DNA of 64,000 bases from Liriodendron chinense (lineage: Eukaryota > Streptophyta > Magnoliopsida > Magnoliales > Magnoliaceae). The notes beneath the pieces were generated by a model. It saw nothing but the letters and a program-made list of their open reading frames with translations. It did no database searches and was not told the origin of the DNA. How positions within the stretch are numbered: position 1 is the first letter of the stretch; each line of letters opens with the position of its first letter. Location: assembly GCA_003013855.2 (NCBI GenBank), contig ML058508.1, forward strand, positions 62,001 to 126,000. The letters are read 5' to 3'. Both the position numbers and the translations under genes were made by a program. This document shows positions 36,292 through 46,709 of the stretch, piece after piece.

Positions 36292-37738
36292 TGATTTGGG
36301 TTTAAACAGTGAATGTGTAAGGTAATGTCAATCTAAAAAGGTACTAGAGTGCCAAGGATCCACTTTTGCATAAGTTTCAATGCATCAACACAACTAGATC
36401 TCACATAACTCAATCGGAATCGAATTCATATCTCTATCCGATCGGAATATAGAGCGGTTCAATCCACAATTATCTAAAATAGTTGCTCATTCATTGATTT
36501 AATTCCCACAATAATACTCAATTGTGTAGGCCAAGCCTCCTTTCAATCTAGTTGAGATTCACAACCATAGCTTTCATCAAATCCTGTCACTAGACTTGAT
36601 TACAACTAATGATTAGAACTCTAATTAAATCAAAATCAATCAGCAAACAACTAATTCAAATTATAACAAAAGATAAGAACTTTAGTTGAATGAGTTCCCA
36701 CATGAAGATCAAGCCATTATATACAAGGCAATCAAAGGGTCTACCATGCCCGGAGTTGATGATAGATCAATGAACTACACGAGCATAACCAATGCTCAGA
36801 GGATAAGCTACTAAGTTTAGAATCACTAAGAATCACATGAGCCCGGAGTCATCAAGAGATCAAAGCAAAACCAAATTAGTACTTGATTCAAACTCATATT
36901 GACCTAAATTCTTCAATTAAAACATAAAAAGGAAACCTAGGTTGCATCAATCCATTAAAAACAAATCAAAAGCTTTACCTCTTAGCCCTAGCTTAGAGGT
37001 TTTAGTTCATCTCTAACATCCTCGAACTAAAAACCTTAAAAATATAAAAACCACTAAAACTGGAAGAAAAACTAGGAAAACTTGAAGTAGAATCCGTGTC
37101 CTAAGCCTCCTTGATGAGCCCCACGTCCTAGCATGCCCTGGTATGAAGAGGAGAAGCCCTATTTATAGATTAGCGTGGAAGATTCTGAATTGCGCAAGGA
37201 AATATGCAATTGTGCAGAGAAAATTCGAGCTTCACGCACAAGCTGTTACGCTGACGACCGGTCGCACGATCAGTCTGAGCCTGTGGACCGGTCTCAAAAC
37301 TACCAAAATCGTCCAGTGAGTTTTTCGTAAATTAGAAACCAGAGTTTTTATTCAAGGACCGGTCGCAAGACTAGTCTGAGCTGAGGATGACCGGTCGTGG
37401 GTAGTCCAGCAAACTTTAGGCAAAGGGGCCTCTTTTGTTGAGTAGTCGGACCGGTCGGACGACCGGTCCTGGCTATGGACAACCGGTCGGACGACCGGTC
37501 TTGAGTGTATTTCTCCTGTCTTCTTTTCTTCTCTCATTTGCTTCTTTCTTCCACCCTTTCATGCTTAGTCTTGTGATCTTCCATACTTGTAAATAGCATC
37601 TTTAAGTCTTCAATTGGTAAATCCTCTCTCTTATTCCTACAATCACAAATCCATGCATTAGATTAGTCTTTAAATCATGAAACCATGCATAATGAGTGAT
37701 GAATTGGGGTTAGAATATGCACAATTAAGAGCTCAACA
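36292..37738 (-). repeat. 3' LTR of element D, outer 150 bp missing (1447 bp)
   Basis: It aligns with 42529-43973 of the 5' LTR. The part equivalent to 42379-42528, which should form the outer terminus, is absent, and the copy starts directly at TGATTTGGG next to the target duplicate. The TATA-like TATAAATA is at 37160-37167 (minus strand). It lacks a 16-17-bp insertion that the 5' LTR carries near 42760. Confidence 0.88.
37284..37500. promoter_or_regulatory. ACCGGT palindrome cluster in the D 3' LTR
   Basis: Seven perfect ACCGGT words occur, four of them at 37449-37500 as two CCGGTCGGACGACCGG pairs. The 5' LTR of the same element keeps only about three, although the rest of the LTR pair is nearly identical. 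Confidence 0.55.
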
Positions 37739-37749
37739 CACCCCCCAAC

Positions 37750-38898
37750 CAGCATTTTGCTAGTCCCGAGCAAAACATGCGTGAAATAGGTTTCATTCTT
37801 CAAAACCCAACTCTCCTTCAGAAACTATTCTTCTATACACTCCAAGACACACAAGTGTAAAAGTCAGAAAAATGAGGTGATAGAGGTTGAAACCATAAAT
37901 TCTCAAAACATAATAAGTGTTCATATGAAATTCCCGCTGATTGATTGATAAATAGAAGAACTCAAACAAATTCAACCTAGTGTGCATAGTGAAAGTTCAT
38001 CTCATGAGTTTTCGGGAATTATCTTCTTCATAGATCAACTAAACTATAGATCTCAAGGTGTATAGAGCAACACAAACCTATGACAGGAATTTACCTTACC
38101 GTCCTTCCGACGACTTTCACACTACGTCCCATTTCCGGCTTTGGTTACAGGTAGACCATCCCCCGGTTGGTAGTAGGTAGCCCTTATCGGAATTTTCCAC
38201 CCTATTCTCCATCATTCCCAATTTTCATCTTTCCTTTTCCTTTTTCTCTTAATTTAGATAGGATTTTTAAAAATCCATATCTTTTGTTATTTTCCCATGG
38301 ATAAGGATGGACAAAGTACCCCAGCTTGGTTTCTCAACACCTCAAATCTAAGTCTAACCAATCCACAAATCACATAATCGTTTCAAATCATGAAAATTGT
38401 GTAATGTGAACTAGGTGTAAAAGTGTTCAAATTTTCTATCAATCATATAAATAGGGGAATTCACATATGAAACCATTATATTAAGAGAAGTTCAAAGCTT
38501 GCAACATCACTCACTTCGTATCTCTTCTTCTTATATTCATATCATCTCGAATGCATAGAAATAAAGTTTTTAAAAAGAGTTTTGAATTTTAGAAAAATCG
38601 AAAATTTTCTATATCATTGCTCGAAATGTCACAAAAGCTAGTAGATTCATCTAAGGAATCTCTCACCCCCCAACCAAAACTTTACATTTTCCTCAATGTA
38701 AGAAAATATACAATGAATGCAACACATGAGAGCAATGACAAAATAAAGGGAGTAAGAAAGAGAGATATCACCTGCGGAATATATTTCATGGCAAGATTAG
38801 CTTTGGAGATAGATTACTTCACAACTAAATCAATTGATCAAAGCAAATCCTAATGAGATATCATTCTAGAAAAGTATTTAAAATCATCCTCCGTCAGG
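37750..38898 (-). other. 3' noncoding region and pol-less junction of element D
   Basis: No gene. The strip at about 38880-38960 matches the junction of element C (on the minus strand TTGATCCATCTAATGATTCT, then CTTTTGGACGAGTTGTTGGG), followed by post-integrase-type sequence. The short plus frame 38617-38853 is not a gene. Confidence 0.7.
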
Positions 38899-39850
38899 CT
38901 AGGAGGTTAATCCCAACAACTCGTCCAAAAGCATAAAGTCAAGCAGAATCATTAGATGGATCAAAAGGTTTTGTAATAAAGTCATCCAATATCCTGCTTT
39001 ACAATATACATGTATGTGAGTGATCCATATAAGCCACTGAAAATCCCAAAAAGGAATTTCAGCATGTTCCTTAATGTTTTCACCACATGTATACGAGGAG
39101 ACATCATCATATTTGTCAGAAAAATATGTCTCCATTCAGATTTTCCTGGGCATTGATATTGCAAGTATGGATCTTCCCAGGGTAGGTAGAGTTCGGTATG
39201 CATGAACCATAGAGGTGTGGAAATATGAATTGATTTCTTAGCACAATAAAGTTTTGTTTCCACATCCCTCTCTTGGCTAACATTATATGCCGATACCAAT
39301 TCTAAAGGTGTGACCATATCCCCTATCACATCATCGTTCTTATCAAGGGAGTAAGTCACGTCTTCGTCTAAGTGACCAGAGTAAAAAGGTGAGAGGGACT
39401 CATCTTCCACAATAGAATTGATCATGTTTATTTCGTGGACCTCCTCATCTTCATCCTCTTGTTGGTTGTCAATATTGAAAGCATTTAACTCAATCGTCAT
39501 ATTGCCAAAAGACATTTGTATGACCCCACTCCTACAAGTGATGATAGCATTTGATGTAGGTAGGAATGGGCGGCCAAGTATGACAGGAATTTAAGGGCCA
39601 ATAGTAACCATGGGTTGTGTGTCCAAGACAATAAAGTCCACCGGGTAGTAAACCTTGTCAACTTGGACAAGAACGTCCTCAATCACCCCTCTCGGAATAC
39701 AAATCAATCGGTCAGCGAGTTGTAACGTAGTTTTGGTAGGTTTTAATTCACCTAAACCCAATTGTTCATAGACCGAAAAGGGAATTAAGTTCACACTTGC
39801 CCCTAGATCGAGTAAAGCGTGTTTCACCCGGTAGTCTCCTAATTACACAT
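38899..39850 (-). pseudogene. pro: Athila aspartic protease of element D
   Basis: The active-site segment LLDLGASVNLIPFSVYEQLG lies in the frame 39591-39827, followed by IPRGVIEDVLVQVDKVYYPV. A TAA near 39591 separates this from 38982-39515, which carries MSFGNMTIELNAFNIDNQQE and the acidic tail. The tail ends in WEDPYLQYQCPGKSEWRHIF, very like the end of the C frame. A frameshift near 39120 leads to the final segment. The protease fold is otherwise complete. No RT follows. Confidence 0.85.
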
Positions 39851-39862
39851 GATATTGTCGGA

Positions 39863-41628
39863 CTACCGGAATCTTTGTATTTCTTGGGCATCCCGTGATT
39901 TATAATGGCACTTACATTCTCTGTAAAAAAATGCCTTCTTTTGCACATGTATTTTTCTTTTCACCGTGCAAAGGTCTTTTAAAAATTTAGCATATGACAG
40001 TATTTGTTTAATGGCATCCAACAATGGGATGTTGATTTTGACTTGCTTAAAAACCTCCAAAAATTCCTGATATTTATCTTGAGGTTTGGTTGAAATCAAG
40101 CGTTGAGGGAATGGAGCAACGGGCCTATATTCTTTCAATGGCTCTTTTTCATTCATGGTGATGCTAGGTCCATCATCCTCTTTGGAAGATACCATATCAT
40201 TAGGTGTTGAGGCCTTCACCGGGGTTAGATTTTTCAATAATTTTTCCACTTCTAAGAGTGGTGATAGCCTTAGCATGTTCCATGTGTTGGTTAGAGGAAC
40301 TAGGCATGCTTATTTCGCATTGTGATTTCGGATTTGGTAGGGGTTGAGCCGAAAGAATCCCTTCTCTTGTGTTTAAGCGAGCCTTGATTTCCTCCACCGA
40401 ATTTTTGAGTTCAAGCATTATCGTATAGTTTGATTGATTTATTTGAGCTTGACCTTCCATGAATGCTTTTAATGTATCCTCTATAGGCATTTGAGGTGGG
40501 GCCATAGGAAATTGCATTGGAGGCCCCTTTTGAGGATTATTTTGATTGGTTCCATTCGCCCATTTGAAGTTAGGGTTGTTTCCCCAACTAGAATTGTTCG
40601 TGTTTAGATTTGGAGTAATAAAAGGTCGTTGATAACTATTCAAAGCATTCGATTGTTCATATAAAAGTTCTCGAAAACGCATAGATTGTTAGACAATCCA
40701 GTGTTTGATGCACATTGGAAGCACAAATACCACAAATAGTTTCAACCGTCCCCCTTTGTTGAGTTGTGTCCACTTTCCTTAATTCCATCCCCTCGACCTT
40801 TCGTGTGAGATTAGCCACTCTAGAACCTAGATCATCTTTCTCATTTAAAACGTAAATTTCTCCCTTTTCCTTGGCTTGGGGTTGTTTTGAACTTGTTGGC
40901 TTAGATGTATCCCATGATTATGTGTTTTCAGCTAACATGTCAAAATAATCCCAAGCTTCCTCCGTTTCCTTGTTCATGAACTCCCCATTGCACATCATCT
41001 CCACAAATTGGCGCATGGTTGAGTTTAATCCATCATAGAAGAAACTAAACAACCTCCACCGTTCATAGCCATGATGTGGGCATGCGTTTAATAGCTCATT
41101 ATACATTTCCCAACATTGGAAAAAGGTTTTATCTTCTTTTTGGGCGAAGTTCATTATGGCCCTTCTTAGTGCATTGGTTCGATGAGTAGGGAAGAATTTT
41201 TTAAGAAACTCCCGAGTCATCTCAGCCCATGTCCCAATAGACCTTGGCCTTAAGGAATGTGGCCACGATTTGGCTTTCTCTTTTAAGGAAAAAGGGAATA
41301 ATTCGAGTTTTATAGTATCCTTGGTTACATTGTCATAGCTTATTGTGGCAATAACCTCTTCGAACTTCTTAATGTGTAGATAAGCGCTTTCAGAGTCAAG
41401 TCCATGGAATCTAGGAAGAAGTTGGATCAACCCCAGTTTAAAATCAATATTTCCCACATTGTGAGGGAAAATTATGCAAGAGGGAGTACTCGTCCTAGCT
41501 GGTTGTAAATAGTCACGTAAAGTTCTAGGTTGAGGTACATCCCCCACTTCATTCTCATCCAATTCAGTAAAGTTTTGGGCTTGATTTTGAGGCTGATTAG
41601 CCCCTTCATTTGGTTGATTTTCAGCCAT
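39863..41628 (-). pseudogene. gag: Athila gag of element D, broken
   Basis: A 236-residue open frame (41628-40918) starts MAENQPNEG and includes RTLRDYLQPARTSTPSCIIF and the core segment RAIMNFAQKEDKTFFQCWEM. The upstream MPHWA Met of F and C is Ile here, which favours the start at 41628. A stop near 40918 and frameshifts follow. A C-x2-C-x4-H-x4-C zinc knuckle is encoded at about 40690-40740. Frames 40200-40682 and 39863-40276 hold the linker and LLDAIKQILSYAKFLKDLC. The linker (ALKAFMEGQAQINQSN-like) differs clearly from F, C and G, so D is a separate gag subfamily. Confidence 0.88.
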
Positions 41629-42354
41629 CTCTCTAGTAATTTCAGGAAAATTTTGACGTTTTCTAGCACGAGGCTCTCTATCAATCCCTTTAACAATTAC
41701 TCCATTACGAATGAGTCGGTTATTAGAATTCCGAGCCCAATGTGGTATGCAAATCCTAAAAGAATGAAACAGAAAAGAATTCTACCTTCCTTCCTTTACT
41801 CCTCTCTAAGATCGAAGCACAAGGTGTCTTGCAATGGCTGAGCCAGAAGCAAGGATAGAGACCGATTTCTCCTGATCAATAAGGGTTCAGAGAACTCCCC
41901 ACCCACTCTTTGAGTCTTTTGAGAAAAGTACAGAAAAAGAAAAAAGAGGAATAGGATTGAGAAGAGAAATCTCTGAGCACAAGGTGATTTAAGACGGCAG
42001 TGCCGACCAATAGGAATCAAGGCAGCACAAGGCCAACCTATCAAAGATCCAAAAGGAGTCTCCACCAACTCTACAAGAGATGAATATGATAGGAATGAAT
42101 AGGAGAAGAAGAAGAGTAAGGTTAGAAGGATAAAACCTGATTGCAGAACTTAAGATGCCTACTTCTTCTTCAACTTCATAAAAATCCCTGAATTGTAGAT
42201 CTATGTTAGAATCCTGCAAAATCAAAACAAAGTAAGTTAGTATTGTGATTTTAGAAGAAAACCTACCCTAGAAAGCAAAACAAATCTTAAACCTATCTTA
42301 ACACAATCTCAACTAAAAGCTTTCTCAGAAAATTGTAAAAATACCGCATAGAAG
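41629..42354 (-). other. Leader of element D
   Basis: Noncoding leader of about 0.7 kb, similar to the leaders of C and F. The small frames here are not supported as genes. Confidence 0.6.
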
Positions 42355-42372
42355 TCCCCGGCAGCAGCGCCA
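42355..42372 (-). other. Primer binding site of element D, mutated
   Basis: On the minus strand this is TGGCGCTGCTGCCGGGGA. Compared with the tRNA-Asp-matching site of C it differs at two positions. The LTR end is six bases away. Confidence 0.75.
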
Positions 42373-42378
42373 AAAACT

Positions 42379-43973
42379 TGTTCACTCCCCAAGTGTTGGA
42401 TTGCGAAGTAATAATAATTCGAAAAGAACGAATATCGTTCCCACAGAGATTTATGAGTGGGTATTCTTAGAATTTGTCTAAAATAACTAATAATTAAGAT
42501 CCTATTAAGAACTAAAGCTAGAGAATGATGATTTGGGTTTAAACAGTGAATGTGTAAGGTAATATCAATCTAAAAAGGTACTAGAGCGCCAAGGATCCAC
42601 TTTTGATAAGTTTCAATGCATCAACACAACTAGATCTCACATAACTCAATCGGAATCGAATTCATATCTCTATCCGATCGGAATATAGAGCGGTTCAATC
42701 CACAATTATCTAAAACAGTTGCTCATTCATTGATTTAATTCCCACAATAATACTCAGGCCCTGGGCACACTCAATTGTGTAGGCCAAGCCTCCTTTCAAT
42801 CTAGTTGAGATTCACAATCATAGCTTTCATCAAATCCTGTCACTAGACTTGATTACAACTAATGATTAGAAGAACTCTAATTAAATCAAAATCAATCAGC
42901 AAACAACTAATTCAGATTATAACAAAAGATAAGAACTTTAGTTGAATAAGTTCCCACATGAAGATCAAGCCATTGTACACAAGGCAATCAAAGGGTCTAC
43001 CATGCCTGGAGTCGATGATAGATCAATGAACTACACGAGCATAACCAATGCTCAGAGGATAAGCTACTAAGTTTAGAATCACTAAGAATCACACGAGCCC
43101 GGAGTCATCAAGAGATCAAAGTAAAACCAAACTAGTACTTGATTCAAACTCATATTGAACTAAATTCTTCAATTAAAACATAAAAGGAAACCTAGGTTGC
43201 ATCAATCCATTAAAAACAAATCAAAAGCTTCAACTTTTAGCCCTAGCTAAGAAGTTTTAGTTCATCTCTAACATCCTTGAACTAAAAGCCTTAAAAACAT
43301 AAAAACCATTAAAACTGGAAGAAAAACTAGGAAAACTTGAAGTAGAATCCGTCTCCTAAGCCTCCTTGATGATCCCCACGTCCTAGCATGCCCTGGTATG
43401 AAGAGGAGAAGCCCTATTTATAGATTAGCGCGGAAGATTCCGGATTGCGCAAGGAAATACGTAATTGCCCAGAGAAAATCGGAGCTTCACGCACAAGCTG
43501 TTACGTTAACGACCGGTCGCACGATCGGTCTCAAAAGTACCAAAATCGTCAAGTGAGTTTTTCATAAATTTGGAACCAGAGTTTTTATTCAAGGACTGGT
43601 CGCAAGACCAGGTCTAAGCTGAGGACGTCCGGTCGTGGGTGGTCCAGCGAACTTTAGGCAAAGGGGCCTCTTCTGTTGAGTAGTCGGATTGGTTGGACAA
43701 CCGGTCCTGGCTATGGACGACCGGTCGGATCGGTCTTGAGTGTATTTCTCCTGTCTTCTTTTCTTCTCTTATTTGCTTCTTTCTTCCACCCTTTCATGCT
43801 TAGTCTTGTGATCTTCCATGCTTGTAAATAGCATCTTTAAGTCTTCAATTGGTAAAACCTCTCTCTTATTCCTACAATCACAAATCCATGCATTAGATTA
43901 GTCTTTAAATCATGAAACCATGCATAATGAGTGATGAATTGGGGTTAGAATATGCACAATTAAGAGCTCAACA
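42379..43973 (-). repeat. 5' LTR of element D, full length (1595 bp)
   Basis: On the minus strand it runs from TGTTGAGCTC (ending at 43973) to AGTGAACA (from 42379). The outer start matches the other Athila LTRs, but the inner end is different (CACTTGGGGAGTGAACA), which defines a third LTR subfamily. The TATA-like box is at 43415-43422. Confidence 0.9.
43511..43725. promoter_or_regulatory. ACCGGT cluster in the D 5' LTR, partly decayed
   Basis: Three perfect ACCGGT words remain. Others read ACTGGT, TCCGGT, ATCGGT or ATTGGT at places where the 3' LTR has ACCGGT. Confidence 0.45.
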
Positions 43974-44890
43974 ACCATCCCTTTTGAGAGCGAATTTCAA
44001 AGTAGCCAAGTGAAACTGCGGTGGTTTCACAACACTTTCGCTGCGGTCATCCCTACTACCGAGCTAGAAGCTCTACATAAAGCACAGGCAATGATTACTT
44101 ATGCCTTCGGTTCCTTCCTTTTCTGTCATGCGAATGAAAGGATCGATCCTAGATTTCTTCGCTTGACTGAGGATCTTCATCATCCGTATAATTGGAATGG
44201 GGCCATCTTGACTCGCATCTACCAAGGCTTGGATAAGACATCTCAGAGTAGCAAGTCTTTTAAAGGTTTTTGGCCTATCGTGGAGGTATTCTCTTTAGCC
44301 TCCCTTGGTGATTTTTATCCACTTTCTTCATCTGATCATTATGTTTACCCTTGCCTAGACCTGCTTCTATGATCATTTCGCTCATCTGTCCCCGAGGATA
44401 CGGGATGTCGTCGAACCATCTTTGTATCGCTTCATGCAATGGCGTTGGCAAAACCGTCAGCGAAATCCCCAAGTGTCTGGGGATAATTGGCGTGCTGACA
44501 TGGATGGATTGACTACGGAGGATGTAAGTATCTCATTTTCCCTTATCCATCGTGTTGTTCTGCAATTGACTGTGGTGTGATTTTCTTTCTTTTAGTTTGC
44601 CCGGATGCTATATGCCTGTTTTCCCTTTTACTATACTCCTCAACGTGTGGAGCCATATGATTCCTCGTGTCTCTGGATCATGCTTTCAGATGCTGAGTCA
44701 TTTCGTGGCCTAGGTTCCTTGTTCTGCACCCCCTCAGGTTGCTCAGATTCCAGCTGATGCTATGGCCGATGCTCTTGAGGATCAGCCTGGATTTTGCTTC
44801 ATGATCCCGGATCGTGATTATGAAGAGTGGTATCTGCTGTATGGACAAGGACCTCTTCTTCCTTCACTATATGTTCTAGGGGGCCGACAC
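43974..44890 (+). pseudogene. Plant mobile domain gene, second part (antisense to E)
   Basis: The frame resumes directly at the target copy with PFESEFQSSQVKLRWFHNTF, then AQAMITYAFGSFLFCHANER, RLTEDLHHPYNWNGAILTRI and YQGLDKTSQS. This is the second half of the PMD fold. Two apparent introns follow: one from about 44285 (GTATTCTC) to the AG near 44366, and one from GTAAGTATCTC at 44524 to TTTCTTTTAG at about 44594. Joined in reading order the exons encode an Arg-rich RWRWQNRQRNP-type segment and then MLYACFPFYYTPQRVEP. The last exon has frameshifts, with FCFMIPDRDYEEWYLLYGQG near 44790-44850. With 35849-36291 it is one gene split by element D. Broken in this copy. Confidence 0.65.
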
Positions 44891-45932
44891 TAGGTATGCT
44901 AGGAGGATCGGTGACAGCTCCTCTGATGGACCTTCACCATCGGGAGTGGAAGGAGAGGAGAGACGATGATGATTATGTTGGTGATCTGTAACCCACTTCT
45001 TTGAAGATGTATTCGACTTGTTGATGTATGGCCTACTGACATTTAAGGCCTTCTTTTGTATCAAAATCTTCTGAATGAAATGCAACCCTTGTTTTACTTC
45101 AGATTTCTTGATGATGCTCGGATGCTTTGATTTTTTTATCCATTCTCTGATGTTTTGTGGAAGAAAGGGTTCTCAACTTCATGGATGATGACTTGAACGG
45201 TTCAGATTGCTTGATTTGGCTATGTGGGCCCTTTCCAAATTTCAGCTTTGCCTCGAAACACCTATCTTTGATGTTTTGTGAGATTTTTCCATGGTGCGGA
45301 TGATGATTTGAACGGTTCAGATCGCTCTTTTTAGCCATGTGGGCCCACTTGATGATCAGATCCTGGACTTTGGCCTTCTTTTTTATGATCCATCATTTGA
45401 TCTTGCTATTGAATGACCTATGTAGCTTTTCTATGGTTTGGATCATGATGATCTAGCATTTGGATGGCTTAGATTGTTTGTGGGCCCCTCTTGATCGATT
45501 TTTCTTCTCTTTAAATTGGTCAGACCCATTTTGGTCGTAGTTCTTCATGATTAGATAGGTGAGCACCTTCTAAATGATTCAGATCAAATTCAGTCAAAAT
45601 TCAAAGTCGATCGAAGCTTTGGGCGGCCCCTAGGGTGCCAACTGCTGATGTGGACTAACAGTCTCACCTACCCAAGGCTGTGGGGTCAATCTGACAGAGA
45701 GAGAAGGAGATCGTCCGTACAGACGGCCCATAGGGGGCCGCCCAAACCTCTTTTCATGTGCGGTCTGGGTTGACTCTGGTTCGAAAATTCTCAACAGACC
45801 ACTGTCCCTGTCCCATATTCTCTGTACTCGACGGTTCGATTTGAAGCCATGAATCTCCCTTTTATCTCATCTCTCCTCCTTCTTTTATCTTTTTCTTACC
45901 TTGTCCTTTCTTAGGCAGCCATTGATAATGGC
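44891..45932. other. Spacer between the two antisense genes, with a degenerate repeat
   Basis: No gene. Between about 45110 and 45490 a unit of roughly 110-140 bp recurs: GATGATGACTTGAACGGTTC near 45185, GATGATGATTTGAACGGTTC near 45300, and a weaker copy near 45440, each followed by a TGTGGGCCC word. Confidence 0.5.
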
Positions 45933-46445
45933 TTGGGGGCCATTGAGGGAGAGTTTGGTGGGTCCCATGTTTCAGAAAATGATGGGGGCTTTAATGAAGG
46001 TAGGATGCTCTTGATTGATGGTGTGGATGAAGCCTTAAATGGGGGCATTGATGGGGGTTTAAGGATGGTGGTTGGTGGAGCTTTGAATGGTCCCATTAAT
46101 GGCAGCCATGCTGAAATTTTTTATTTAAATGGGGCATTGATTATGGGAGTAATGGATGGTATGAATGAGATGGGGAGACGGGCCATGGGTGACGCTATGT
46201 ATCCCTTGAGTGTGGGCCGCATGGATGATGTGATTGATGGTGAGGATGATGCCATGATAGACGTTGATAGGCTGATTTCATACCTAGATGGTATGGATGG
46301 TTCAGATGATACCTTTGACGGCTTAGATGCACTTGATGATGGCCGAGATGTGCAGTACACTTGCTTGGGTGGACTTGATGTGATTATTGACGATGCCCCC
46401 TTGATGATGGACAATGTGGATGTCCCGATGATTCCTTTGATTTGA
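45933..46445 (+). CDS. Uncharacterised acidic Gly/Asp/Met-rich frame, possible 5' exon
   Basis: A 170-residue open frame beginning MGAIEGEFGGSHVSENDG. It is rich in Gly, Asp and Met, has a GMNEMGRRAMGD stretch and ends VDVPMIPLI. I recognise no domain. In-frame sequence after the stop (SDGWIPDFMLERTAG near 46450) looks coding as well. Its place just upstream of the DUF7745-like gene, on the same strand, suggests a first exon or N-terminal part of that gene. Bias alone could also keep the frame open: the opposite strand is open here too. Confidence 0.3.
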   Translation: MGAIEGEFGGSHVSENDGGFNEGRMLLIDGVDEALNGGIDGGLRMVVGGALNGPINGSHAEIFYLNGALIMGVMDGMNEMGRRAMGDAMYPLSVGRMDDVIDGEDDAMIDVDRLISYLDGMDGSDDTFDGLDALDDGRDVQYTCLGGLDVIIDDAPLMMDNVDVPMIPLI

Positions 46446-46709
46446 CAGAGTGATGGTTGGATTCCTGACTTTATGTTGGAGAGGACTGCAGGTCCAGATC
46501 TGACCATAGATTCTTCAATCGAGGTCGCTGGGGCTCTTCTTGACAGGTTCAAATGCATTTTTCAGTAGTCAGATTGGTCAGGACGCCGCGATGTGTGGTG
46601 TGATCTTTGCTGATAGCCTTCATGATGGAGATTATCGTCCCTCTGTTGATAATCGGCCCTTTGCGCACTCTGTTCATGAGGTGGCGAGTCTTCCCATGCT
46701 GTTGAGATT

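Larger units (their letters stand above)
36292..43973 (-). mobile_element. Pol-less Athila-type element D, inserted in the mobile-domain gene
   Basis: Minus-strand order from the right: 5' LTR (43973-42379), primer site, leader, gag, protease, noncoding 3' region, polypurine tract (CACCCCCCAAC at 37739-37749 on plus), 3' LTR (37738-36292). Target copies are GCCAT (36287-36291) and ACCAT (43974-43978), one mismatch. The internal part of 4.6 kb has no RT, RNase H or integrase, as in C. The LTRs are very similar: by eye about five substitutions in the first 390 aligned bases, making D the youngest of the three dated elements here. The 3' LTR lacks 150 bp at its outer end. Confidence 0.9.

Noticed and set aside
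37284..37500. Regularly repeated ACCGGT palindromes resembling a CRISPR-like array
   Set aside because: The repeats are 6-10 bp, spacers are short and similar, and they sit inside plant LTR promoters. There are no cas genes and the DNA is eukaryotic.
46121..46558. 145-residue minus-strand open frame
   Set aside because: Shadow of the acidic plus-strand frame 45933-46445. It is Ser/Pro/Ile-rich, as expected from the reverse complement of Asp/Gly/Met codons.
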